A stretch of DNA of 64,000 nt, taken from assembly GCF_004011695.2 (NCBI RefSeq), contig NC_082417.1, positions 62,001-126,000 of the forward strand, given 5' to 3'. Below are positions 54,786-64,000 of this stretch, piece after piece. This stretch comes from Ascochyta rabiei (lineage: Eukaryota > Ascomycota > Dothideomycetes > Pleosporales > Didymellaceae). Position numbers and translations under genes: made by a program. Each line of letters starts with the position of its first letter. Position 1 is the stretch's first letter. The notes beneath the pieces are model-generated. The model did no database searches, was not told where the DNA came from, and worked only from the letters and a program-made list of their open reading frames with translations.

Positions 54786-57101
54786 CTAGCTCTTGGCTGC
54801 CTTGATGAAAGCGCGGATCTTGTCCAGGCTCTGTTGACCATCCTCCCCTTCCACGCCGCTGCTGACGTCTACGGCCTTGACACGGTCTCGGTACTCGTCT
54901 AGCCCGCCCAGCATCTTCTGCACGTTATCGGCGTTCAGGCCTCCTGCGAAAATGACCTTCAATCCCTCGTCCTTTGCGAGAACCCCCTTGACGTCTGACA
55001 GATCAAGCTGTTTTCCCGACCCACCTGACCCGGCATCAAGGAGAGGCAATGCGTGGTGACCGCGAGATCCGATACCGTGGTCGTGGGGGTTGAATGCTTT
55101 GATGACTGGAACTGGGATAAGCTTTGCCCACTCGACAGGTTCCTGACCGTGAAGCTGCACGATGTCGAGGTTGAGCAGTCGCTGTTGCTCAAGCACATAC
55201 TCCAAAGACTGGTTGCGGAACACACCCACGAGTAGAGCTCGGTCGTTGACAGATACGAGACGTTGTGCGGCATGGTCGAAGTAATCAGTGGCAGACTTGG
55301 CTTCGGCCAACAACCCAGACTTCAGTACCTGCGGCTTTCTGGTTTTGTGTACTGCTTCCGAGATGGCCAAGGCTGTCTCTGCAGATACTGTGCGCTTGGT
55401 TCCAATCGCCAGGATCATACCAATGAGGTCGGCTCCGGCTTCGACAGCTGCCTTTGCAGCCTCAGCGCTCCGCGTCCCGCAGATCTTGACCATTGGCGTC
55501 GAGGAAGTTCGCAAAGGCTTCACTGTCGTGCCACCAAGAAGCTCCACAATGAAGTCCGCGGTATTGGATGCACGCATGAGCGCCTCGCCGACCAAAACTG
55601 CGCCGACGCCGTTTTCTACATAAGGCTCCACATCCTTGGGGCCTGCAATGCCACTGAGTGCGCAGACGATGATGTCCTTCGTGACCATGCTCATAAGCCG
55701 GCTGGTGGTGTCCATGTCAACCTCGAAGTTCACAAGATTGCGGTTGTTGACACCGATGACCTTTGACCCAAGCTTGACGGCGATCTCCATCTCCTCGACG
55801 TTGTTGACTTCGACCAGAGGCTCCATGCCGAGTGACTGCGAGTACTTGTAGAGCCTCTCCAGAAGCTCCTGGTCCAGCATCTTTACAATCAGGAGCACAG
55901 TATCGGCACCTGCCAGGCGTGCTTCCAAGATCTGGTACTCGTCGAAGATAAACTCCTTTCGGAGCACCGCCGGCCGGTTGGGCATGCCCTCGAGGCTTTG
56001 GCGGACAGCTTTGAGATCATCTATGCTACCCTTGAACCACTCAGGCTCTGTCAAAACAGAAATGGTACTAGCGCCTGCTTTCGCGTAGGTCCTAGCCTGA
56101 GCGGGTGCACAAGTGGACAGGGAAATTATGCCTTTCGAGGGCGATGCACGCTTGATCTCGGCCATGAGCGACAACCGGTAAGGCGACTGTCGTAGGCGAT
56201 CAGGGAAGTTGATCTGTGGTGGCGCAAGGTTCAGATCATACGAAGCTTGGAGATCGCTGGGCCTCTGAGAGGGAATCTTCTTCTGCTCATCAACAGCAGC
56301 CTTGCGGTGCGCGTAAATCTTCTCCAAGATGGATGTTTGCTTGTCCTTCTTAGCGCCATTGGTAGCAGCATGTGCGTCAGCACCAACTGCTTTGGCATGT
56401 GCCTCCTTTTGCAGCCTCTCGTTTTCTGCCCAGGTCCCGCCCTGCATCTTGAGGAAGTTCCTGAACATGATACGTCCGTCCTCGGTCAGGATGCTTTCAG
56501 GGTGAAACTGCACGCCCTCCATCACATATTCCTTGTGTCGCACTCCCATCACGACCTCCTTCACATCGGCGTCGGGGTTGGCGGGGATTGTGGAGGTGAT
56601 TTCAAGGCAGTCTGGCAGAGTCTTATGGGTACCTGCGAGCGAGTGATATCTCGTGACTGGAACCTTCTGCGTAACGCCGGCGAAGACACCCTTGCCATCG
56701 TGAGTAAGAGGTGAGGTCTTCCCGTGCAAGACCTGACCAGTCACATCCACTGTACCGCCGTAGGAGTAGTAGATGCATTGTTCGCCCATGCACACGCCAA
56801 AGATGGGAATCTTTCCGCCGAAGTGCTGAACCGCGGCGTTGCTTATGCCGGCATCCTTGGAAGGGTGCCCTGGCCCAGGGCTGACCACCAATTGAGTGGG
56901 CTTCTTCGCGATCAGGTCATCAAGGGTGATTTCGTCGTTGCGGTACACGGTGACTGTGGCGCCTTCGAAGACGAGGTATTGGTACACGTTCCAGGTGAAC
57001 GAGTCGTAGTTGTCAATCAAAATGACATTGGAGGCGGTCGGTATCGGCGGGGAGGGGTTTGGATGGCGGGGTGAGTGATCGATCAACTCGAGGGCAGGCA
57101 T
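54786..57101 (-). CDS. trpC: Trifunctional tryptophan biosynthesis protein (anthranilate synthase GATase / IGPS / PRAI)
   Basis: Provides the glutamine amidotransferase of anthranilate synthase, indole-3-glycerol-phosphate synthase and phosphoribosylanthranilate isomerase. 771 residues from [11 protein letters not shown], the standard trpC length, so I chose the ATG at 57101 instead of the further upstream in-frame ATG at 57317. GATase: [14 protein letters not shown], catalytic Cys104 in GVCMGEQC and H200/E202 in [23 protein letters not shown] with Lys317, [45 protein letters not shown], and [11 protein letters not shown]. Single exon. It diverges from NUP192. Fungal trpC genes respond to general amino-acid control; TGACTCA-type sites cannot be confirmed by eye, although GAGTGACG lies upstream. 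Confident. Confidence 0.97.
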   Translation of the reverse strand: MPALELIDHSPRHPNPSPPIPTASNVILIDNYDSFTWNVYQYLVFEGATVTVYRNDEITLDDLIAKKPTQLVVSPGPGHPSKDAGISNAAVQHFGGKIPIFGVCMGEQCIYYSYGGTVDVTGQVLHGKTSPLTHDGKGVFAGVTQKVPVTRYHSLAGTHKTLPDCLEITSTIPANPDADVKEVVMGVRHKEYVMEGVQFHPESILTEDGRIMFRNFLKMQGGTWAENERLQKEAHAKAVGADAHAATNGAKKDKQTSILEKIYAHRKAAVDEQKKIPSQRPSDLQASYDLNLAPPQINFPDRLRQSPYRLSLMAEIKRASPSKGIISLSTCAPAQARTYAKAGASTISVLTEPEWFKGSIDDLKAVRQSLEGMPNRPAVLRKEFIFDEYQILEARLAGADTVLLIVKMLDQELLERLYKYSQSLGMEPLVEVNNVEEMEIAVKLGSKVIGVNNRNLVNFEVDMDTTSRLMSMVTKDIIVCALSGIAGPKDVEPYVENGVGAVLVGEALMRASNTADFIVELLGGTTVKPLRTSSTPMVKICGTRSAEAAKAAVEAGADLIGMILAIGTKRTVSAETALAISEAVHKTRKPQVLKSGLLAEAKSATDYFDHAAQRLVSVNDRALLVGVFRNQSLEYVLEQQRLLNLDIVQLHGQEPVEWAKLIPVPVIKAFNPHDHGIGSRGHHALPLLDAGSGGSGKQLDLSDVKGVLAKDEGLKVIFAGGLNADNVQKMLGGLDEYRDRVKAVDVSSGVEGEDGQQSLDKIRAFIKAAKS

Positions 57102-57624
57102 GTTGGAGGTGTAGCTAGATGGATAGTTTCTTGTATCGGTGACTTGGAGTGTGACGTGTCGTTGTCCTCGTGGGTAGTAGTTGTTTTGTGCTTCTTGACT
57201 GGGCGCTGCGGGCGAGATCCAAGCAAGTGTGCAGGCGAGGGATGACTCTTCAAGGAGGGCGAAAGAGGTCAATGCAAGGCGCAGAGCTCCAGCATATGCT
57301 TGCGACTCCAATTGCACAAGGAGCGAGAGGTGCTAGGGGTGCAAAGCGGTGGCAGGGTGAAGTGAGTCGGTCAATTTATTGAGCCCTCACTGCGGAGGGC
57401 CCGCCGGAAGTGCATCTCTGATTATGCACGACGTAGGGCTGCTGTGGCGCTGTGGCACTGTGGCGCTGTGGCGCTGTGGCTGCTCCGCCAAACTCACATC
57501 AAAGCGCGAAGCTCTGCGCGACATTCACTCGTCCAAACATTTCGGCTCCGCCCCGCCCTCGCACTCCACCCGCCTTGATGGCCTTTGGCTAGCTGTCTCC
57601 CACTCAGCGCACCGTAGCGCTACC
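57102..57624. promoter_or_regulatory. Divergent promoter, trpC / NUP192
   Basis: 520 bases. A GCTGTGGC unit of 9 bases is repeated about five times at 57438-57484. The long in-frame extension of trpC (57102-57317) probably is 5' leader. A TGACTTGGAGTGTGACG stretch lies at about 57140. Confidence 0.5.
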
Positions 57625-60600
57625 ATGGCTCCCATTCCATCATCCGAATTCGACCTGTCCAAGTGCTTCAAGGGCGAGCAGCAGCTTGTGTAGGTTTACC
57701 GTGACCGCGCGCGTATCGGAAACAACTACTCACAGCCACAGGACCTGGGACATTGCATACCGCGCACTATGTGAACCCGAAACCGCATCGAGGAGCGAGG
57801 CACTGCGTGACTTCCTCACCGCGCCAGAGAACGCCGAGATCCTCAGCCGGCCCTGGAAACCCTTCGCAGACCCGTCAGCACAGGAGAAGAGCAAGTTTGA
57901 ATCCAAGACTGCCCCCATCAGTGTAACCCCCACCCAGAATGGCCACTTCAACCTGGACGAGATCAAGGAGGACAGCCTGTGGCTGTCAAAGGAGGCGCAA
58001 ATCGCAGAGTATGCAGCGCTGCAGCTGGTCGCCCAAGAATGGCAGAGCCGGTCAATGGTCCAGCTGCTGAGTGGACTGACCGAAGAAGAGGCGCTGAGTG
58101 TGCAAGACGCTGCTGGCCTTGCCAACTTCGGCGCATCGACCTTCGTCCCCAACTCGTCCATCCTCTCAACACCACTCGCCTCGAAATCCACACAGTTCGA
58201 TACCCAAGACCAGCGTCGACTGCGCATCATCGACATCTACTACTCTACATGCGCCTCCATCATTCGAATCAGTCAGCTCCTCATCTCGTGGGGTGCTGCA
58301 CCGTACCTGCGCAGCCAGACCATTTACGGCAACGACTACCATACAGTTGGCGCTGGCTGGATCGAAGAGCTTGGCCAGAAGATCGCAACAGCGCAGAGTA
58401 CTGGCCCCGCAACAGCGCTGGATCTGTGCCTTCAGGCTGTCAAGAAGAGGTGTGACGCTCTCGATGGCGGTTACACGTGGGACGTGCCCGAATCCATTGT
58501 TGAGCCTGCGTCGGAAAAGTGGGCGGTGGCGCAGACGGTTGAGCTTCTGCATCTGCTGCATCTGGCGCATGTGCACGCTGATGTAGTAGCCAAGGGCTTC
58601 GTGCCCGCTGCGACCATCGAGGAATGGCTCACTACGTTCATGGCACATGGATTCTTCCGAGAGTTCCCAGTCACCACTGCTCGACAAGAATCGCTTGTTC
58701 CTGTCATTCAGTTGTTGACCTCGCTTGTGTCTTTGGCAATCTTGAAGGTGGATTCCATCGTCAACGACCTCGAGACTGGAGACTGCACCAACTGGGAAAC
58801 ATCGGCCTACATCCTCAACACTGGTGTTATCGAGACCATCACCAACATCTTCGGTGAAGCTCGAGCATTGGGACCGAGCCCTGCAACGCCGCCCATGTTT
58901 GCCTGGGCGATCTTGACTTGGAGGATTACCAACCGTGCAAGCCACGAAGAACAGGTGCGCGAAGGTTTGCTTGAGTCACCCAATGCATCGCGGAGGCCTC
59001 AGTCTGAACCGTCTTCAATTGAGGAGACAGCCATGGTCATCAGCCGCCTCGAAGGTTCCGAGCTCTTCGATGGAAAACTACCGTACCAGGATCTTGCCGA
59101 GGCCAGTTCAGCTGCTGGCGTTATGGTGATCCTAGACCAACTCGTTGAGACAGGTTTGTCTGCATTCGGAACATCTGTCGATCAAATATCGCGCGACAGA
59201 CTACGACTATCACTCTTGCAACTCCTTCGTGCTGCACTTGGGAGTGAGATCGTGGTCTACAGCCCAGATCTAATTGTCACAGCATACTCGATCCTCGGAG
59301 GCGATAGATCATTCCGCGCATGGGCGGGCAAGGGAACCGTCCACCACGCTGATCCGGTAGTGTCCTTCTTCTTGGAGGATGAAGATGTTCTCAGGCCGTT
59401 GCTTCTCAACGAAGCGCGCCTTCGCTACCCTTATGAGTCGACGCCTTTCCTCAAGTTCTTCAGTGTCCTCACCCGCGGTGACAAGACCGTCCAGAATGGC
59501 CTCCCGACGTTCATCGAAAGGCTGGCAGAGACCAACCAGCTGATGCAGCGACTCCCTATGGGGTTCGCAGGATATGCTTTGACTCGTGAAGAGGAGAACG
59601 CGAACTGGGTCGAACTCACAGCAGACCTTCCTTTATTCTCTTCTGGATCCATCTCGAGCTTCCAAGGCCAACGCCGCTTGTTGACCTCCTCTAGCACGCC
59701 ACGTGGCGAAGGTCTCATGATGATACCTGCAGGCACTGAGGGTATCATTGTTGATGACAGCGACCAGCCATACGTAGCGGTCTGGCATTATCAACACTCC
59801 ACTCTGACATACCTCGTTCAGCTGCTCTCATCGTACCCCAGTGGAAGCGGCAGGGTTGAGTATACTACTCAAGAGCCAGCCTCGAAAGAGAACGCGGTAG
59901 AAATAGTCGGCCTTTTCGCGGATCTGCTGCACTCATCACTCCAGTCGTCTGACGGTATCTGCTCGGTTGAACTGCTAGAAGCATTGAGCATCAGCACAGA
60001 TGGTAGCCACGACACCGTCAGTATCGTGCTTGCGATCTTCGAGGAAGAGCTACTCCGGTTGTGCCAAGAGCCAGGCAACGAAGTCTCGCTGGAGCTGCTC
60101 GTCAATTGCACCCACTTCCTGGAAGCGCTGGTGCTTGTCGCACCAAACAGGGTCTGGCCGTTCCTAGCGCGTAGCCGACTGCTTGAGGGAGACGGCAACG
60201 GCGGTAGCCTTGCAGCCATCCTGATCGGTACAGAGATGGTCCTCGGCCGATACGACTTCCTCATTGGCTGTATACGACTCTATGACAGACTGGTAACGGA
60301 TGCAGTTGACCGTTCTGTCGCCCGTAAGAGCCCTAGCAAAGCACTCAGCCGATTCAATGTTTCCAACGTTGCAGAAAGTGGTACTTCTGACAAGATCATG
60401 AGTACGACCCTCTTCACATATGGCCGCACGCTCGCAAGTATATACGAGAGCTCATTGAGCTGGAAGTACACGCGCCCGGATCACCGCCCAGAGATCAATA
60501 TCGCAATTTGCGACGTTTTTACCAGAATCTTGAAGTTGGCTCACGGTGTAGATGATGCACCGCAGCTCTCGACCAAACTCACAAAGCTCGTTGCACCTAT

Positions 60601-63250
60601 CGCGGAGTACATTACCAAACTGTATCTGACTAAATCCGAAAGCAACCTGCCGACAAACCCCATCTTGGCGTCACTAGTCATTGGTGCTGGTTCTGATGGC
60701 TCGACTTTGCTCACAAGTTCGGCTGCCCTCTGGAGGCAACAGACCCAGGCCACCTTGCTTTTCGCCAGCGTCTTGGTGCGAGTAGCCTTGTTGCTCAACA
60801 GACCATGGACACACCTTGAGCAACAACTGTTCAAGGCCACACCACTGCTTGCACGCCTGTACGCAACTAGCGACAGATGGAAGTCTCCCGTAGTGCAGCT
60901 CTTGGAAACTCTCGTCAGGGGCGCTGTTCGCGTTACTGAGTCACAAGAGCCCAACAGCTCAGTTGGTCAGCAAGAGCCGCCTTCTCTGCTTGGCTACCTA
61001 GGATCTCGCACTGCGAAGAACTTCTTGAGCATACTTTCTCAACTTGACGAACCACTGAGGATAGTCGATATCCAGACAGACGTGTGGAACTTGCTATCTG
61101 CTGTAGTTACTTGCAAACAGCAGTGGTTTTCGCTATACCTACTCACTGGCAACACACCGAAGGAGACACTACGATCGAAGACCGATTCTGCGTCTGCCTC
61201 GGGACACAAATCACTTCTCACAGGAGCCATAGAGTCCATCTCTAACATGAGCCTGCCGACTTCAAACACTGCCAACCTTTCATGGCCTCTATACACAGCA
61301 ATGCTTGGTTTCATCACATCCGCTCAAAACAACTGGTCATGGGCAATGGGCGATTTGCGCAAGCAAAAAGGCCTCACTCAGAAGTTGCTTTCGTTCCTAA
61401 CCTGGATGACAAGGCAACCCAAAAATCTCAGGTCGAATGCAGATATTCTGCAACGCTCGTACCAGAATCAATTCGCGTCCTTGGCGTGCGAGGTCCTTGC
61501 CATGTACCTTCACAGTTCGAGACAATACGGCGATATCAGTCCACTCAAGGATGTCGTCCCTGCGCTGGCATACCTCGAAGACAATGCTCTAGAGCTTCCA
61601 TCTTATAATGTTTCGCTCCACAGTAACCTCAGGCAGAACCTTGAACGACAATTTCCTGGCGTCACACTGGCCAATCTCAAGCGGACAGCGTTGTATCCAG
61701 AGTCATTCGGTCGGAGCTTCTTCTATGACGTCGAGCTTGCCGAGCAGCTTCTGGACTTCGACAGCAGGTGGGTAGGGCCTCGAGAAGGTACCGGCTTCGT
61801 CAACGAAGTCGAAAAGGCAAATTACAATTTGGGTCTGGTCGAGTCTCAGGTTCAGCTGCTGCAAAGCTGGAAGCTGCTCGCGCTCGAGCTGAGCCATGTT
61901 GTAGGCAAGGACGAGCGTTTGGTGCAGATCCTCATTGGAGTCGTCAGGAGGTCGATGAAGGCCAATGCAGAGTCTAACCTGCCTGAGGCATTATTTGGCC
62001 AGCTCATGGTCCTCCGTGCCGACTTAGCATTCGCCCTACTCAAGAAGCTGGTGGAGGCCAAGGTGCACACACCAGAATCACGACAACTTCTTGCCCCTGT
62101 GTGGAACGCTGTCCGAGCTTCCACGCAGGACTTCGACACTGTCTTCTCCGGCGATGCGGTCCACTACTACCGCTCACTGTTGCGAATTCTCTATCTTGCT
62201 CTGCAGCCCCACCTCGTCGAAGCAACAGAACAGAACGAAGAGGCCGACTTCCGCTCCAGCTTCCGCGGGACCATGCCAGCCAGCCACAAGACGTACGAAA
62301 CCTCCAGCTCCACCCTCCTTCTCGAGATCCTCTCCGATACGATTGCCAAGGGCTTCCGCAGTCTAGCCAACCAGCTGCACGCCGACCCATCATCTGTGGC
62401 ACCCTCCGACTTCGCCCTTCTCACAGCCATCCTGCAGCGCATAATTGCCATCCCCGAGATGTCCAAATGGCAAACGCAAGCCGCGCTCCTCTTCGCAAAC
62501 AGCGGCACGATCCGCTATGCAACCTCATTATTCTCCTGGTCGGACCGCCTCACCATCTCCTCGACCGCCACCCCCGACCCAGTCTACGGCGAACTCTCCC
62601 TCCTCTTCTTGCTCTCTCTGTCCTCGATCCCCGCCCTCGCCGAAACGATGGCCGTCGACGGCGTCCTAAGCCAACTCAACACGGCAAACCTAACGTCCTA
62701 CTTCCGGCGCCGGGGCGGAATGGGACCCTTCGACGCCCCCACGCGCCTCCACTCAATATGGACAAAAGGAATCCTCCCGCTCTGCCTCAACCTCCTGCTC
62801 AGCGTCGGCCCACCCCTCGCAGCCGAAATCTCCGCTTTCCTAAACCAGTTCCCAGAGCAGCTCGCCCGCGCCGCAACCGCCCTGAACCCCACCCCGTCCC
62901 ACCGCACACGCAGCGTCCGCATCACGCTGTCGCTTGCCTCGGAAGCGCACTCGCTCGCGCTGCTTGCCGCGATCCTGCACAACGTCCGCAAGCAGGGCCC
63001 CAAGCTGGGGATCCAGGCCAGCGAGGTTGCGCTGCTGGACTGGGACGGCGACGCCGTCAAGGACGACGTCGAGAGCTGGCTGAGTCGCAAGAGTGCGCTG
63101 CGCGAGCGCGTCCTTGCCTGCGATGAGCGCGAGCTCGACATGCTGCGTCGGAAGAGGCACGACGGGAATCTGCTCGAAGAGTGCGTGCTGCTCGAGTTGG
63201 AGGAAACAGGCAAGTGCCTGGGCTTGGCTGGAAAGACCGAGTTAAAGTAG
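57625..63250 (+). CDS. nup192: Nucleoporin Nup192 (inner-ring, Nup205 homologue), two exons
   Basis: Exons 57625-57689 and 57742-63250 give 1857 residues, close to 1756 in Chaetomium and 1683 in yeast. The junction CTTGT|GTAGGT with CACAG|G makes GEQQLVTWDIAYRALCEPE (phase 2). Nup192 is the large helical solenoid of the nuclear-pore inner ring, binding Nup53 and Nic96. Recognisable blocks are RIIDIYYSTCASIIRISQLL, the conserved segment around PYQDLAEASSAAGVMVILDQ, and DKIMSTTLFTYGRTLASIYE. No signal or membrane segments. Last residues are GLAGKTELK. It ends at an AT-rich array that contains copies of this last coding segment. Confident. Confidence 0.93.
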
Positions 63251-63850
63251 AGTTGTAGAAGAGTCTAGTGTGTACTATAGATTACAGTTCTATATATTAG
63301 TCTTAAGGGTCTATACTATAGATTAAAGTTCTACATATTGGTTTTAAGCTTAAATTAACTTATATTTAGGCAGAAACTAAGCTAAAGCATAGGTGTAGGG
63401 AAAGCAAGTACGTAGAGGTGTAGAGGAGTCTAGTATTTATTACAGAATAAAGTTCTATATATTAGTCTTAAGCCTAATTAACCTATATAATTTATATTTA
63501 GGTAAAAAGACTAAGCTAAAGCATAGGTGTAGGGAAAGCAAGTACGTAGAGGTGTAGAGGAGTCTAGTATTTATTACAGAATAAAGTTCTATATATTAGT
63601 CTTAAGCCTAATTAACCTATATAATTTATATTTAGGTAAAAAGACTAAGCTAAAGTAGAGGTGTAGGGAAAGCAAGTACGTAGAGGTGTTAAGGAGTCTA
63701 GTATTTGTTATAAAGTTCTATATATTAGTCTTAAGCTTGAATTAACTTGTGTTTAGGTGAAAACTAAGCTAAAGTAGAGGTGTAGGGAAAGCAAGTACGT
63801 AGAGTTGCAGAGGGGTCTAATGTTCACCATAGGACGGAGTTCAGCACGTG
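63229..63850. repeat. Tandem array containing decayed copies of the NUP192 stop region
   Basis: Units of about 120-145 bases, five in all, starting at about 63250, 63419, 63550, 63686 and 63805. The shared core is TAGAGGAGTCTAGTATTTAT, then AAGTTCTATATATTAGTCTT, then TTTAGGTAAAAAGACTAAGC and GGGAAAGCAAGTACGTAGAG. The segment GACTAAGCTAAAGTAGAG resembles the gene's own GACCGAGTTAAAGTAGAG (KTELK and stop). The last unit (from 63805, TTGCAGAGGGGTCTAATG) is GC-richer than the rest and reads as a less-decayed version. 63851-64000 after it shows no gene. Confidence 0.82.
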
Positions 63851-64000
63851 AGGTTTGAGGATGGAGTTGATTTTTGTGAAATGGTGACAGTGTGCTAGAT
63901 GTAGCGTTTGTAGTTGCTAGACTGTTTAATTTCTCCTGCTTTAACCAAGCTGCATCTGTTTATTATTAAGCTTATAAAATATAGGTAATGTGCGGTTTAG

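Noticed and set aside
57102..57317. 72-residue N-terminal extension of trpC
   Set aside because: In frame with an ATG, but not conserved in the trpC family; [11 protein letters not shown] at 57101 gives the standard length.
1..64000. tRNA or rRNA genes
   Set aside because: I searched by eye for T-loop and anticodon-arm patterns and found none I could support; a covariance-model scan would be decisive.

Overview
The window is nuclear DNA of a filamentous ascomycete, most likely a dothideomycete of the order Pleosporales. The evidence is intron-containing genes with short GT-AG introns of about 45-70 bases, a trifunctional trpC, two HET-domain genes, a DUF3669 gene, a fungal indoleamine dioxygenase, and AT-rich tracts with the C-to-T decay expected of repeat-induced point mutation (RIP). 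Family assignments are from reading translations; no database search was run.

Layout. 1-8741 is a gene-dense core: the end of a hydroxyacyl-CoA dehydrogenase/beta-propeller fusion, RPA3, a YMC020W-like hydrolase and SPB1. 8742-24925 is accessory: a DUF-like gene of the type often labelled geranylgeranyl pyrophosphate synthetase, a broken MFS transporter divergent from a 2OG-Fe(II) oxygenase, a RIP-wrecked pogo/Fot1-type transposon (15565-18142) carrying a nested MITE (17628-18065), a HET gene, a small gene remnant and a DUF3669 gene. 24926-36656 holds a HET protein with C-terminal membrane helices, a CNOT11-like gene, PMP3, a CsbD-like protein next to a duplicated polypurine region, and indoleamine 2,3-dioxygenase. 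36657-63250 is again mostly housekeeping: a Pom1/DYRK kinase, a Pex24/28/29 peroxin, a YGR210C-type GTPase with a 10-base microexon, a GAS/GEL glucanosyltransferase, an Sso-type syntaxin, a BRCT protein, trpC and NUP192.

The most unusual theme is a set of local tandem duplications at the 3' ends of unrelated genes (2350-2736, 46255-46612, about 63230-63850, and a related case at 31604-32400). At three of them the repeat unit contains the last codons and stop of the adjacent gene, and the copy away from the gene, or most array units, is AT-shifted. At the fourth, a GATGGT array in the gene-proximal copy matches an AATAGT array in the distal copy, which is the TpG-to-TpA change that RIP makes. 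This looks like recurrent tail duplication followed by selective decay; I know of no standard name for it.

The genes do not form an obvious pathway cluster. The clearest functional pairings are divergent promoters (MFS remnant/oxygenase, HET-TM/CNOT11-like, Pom1/peroxin, trpC/NUP192).
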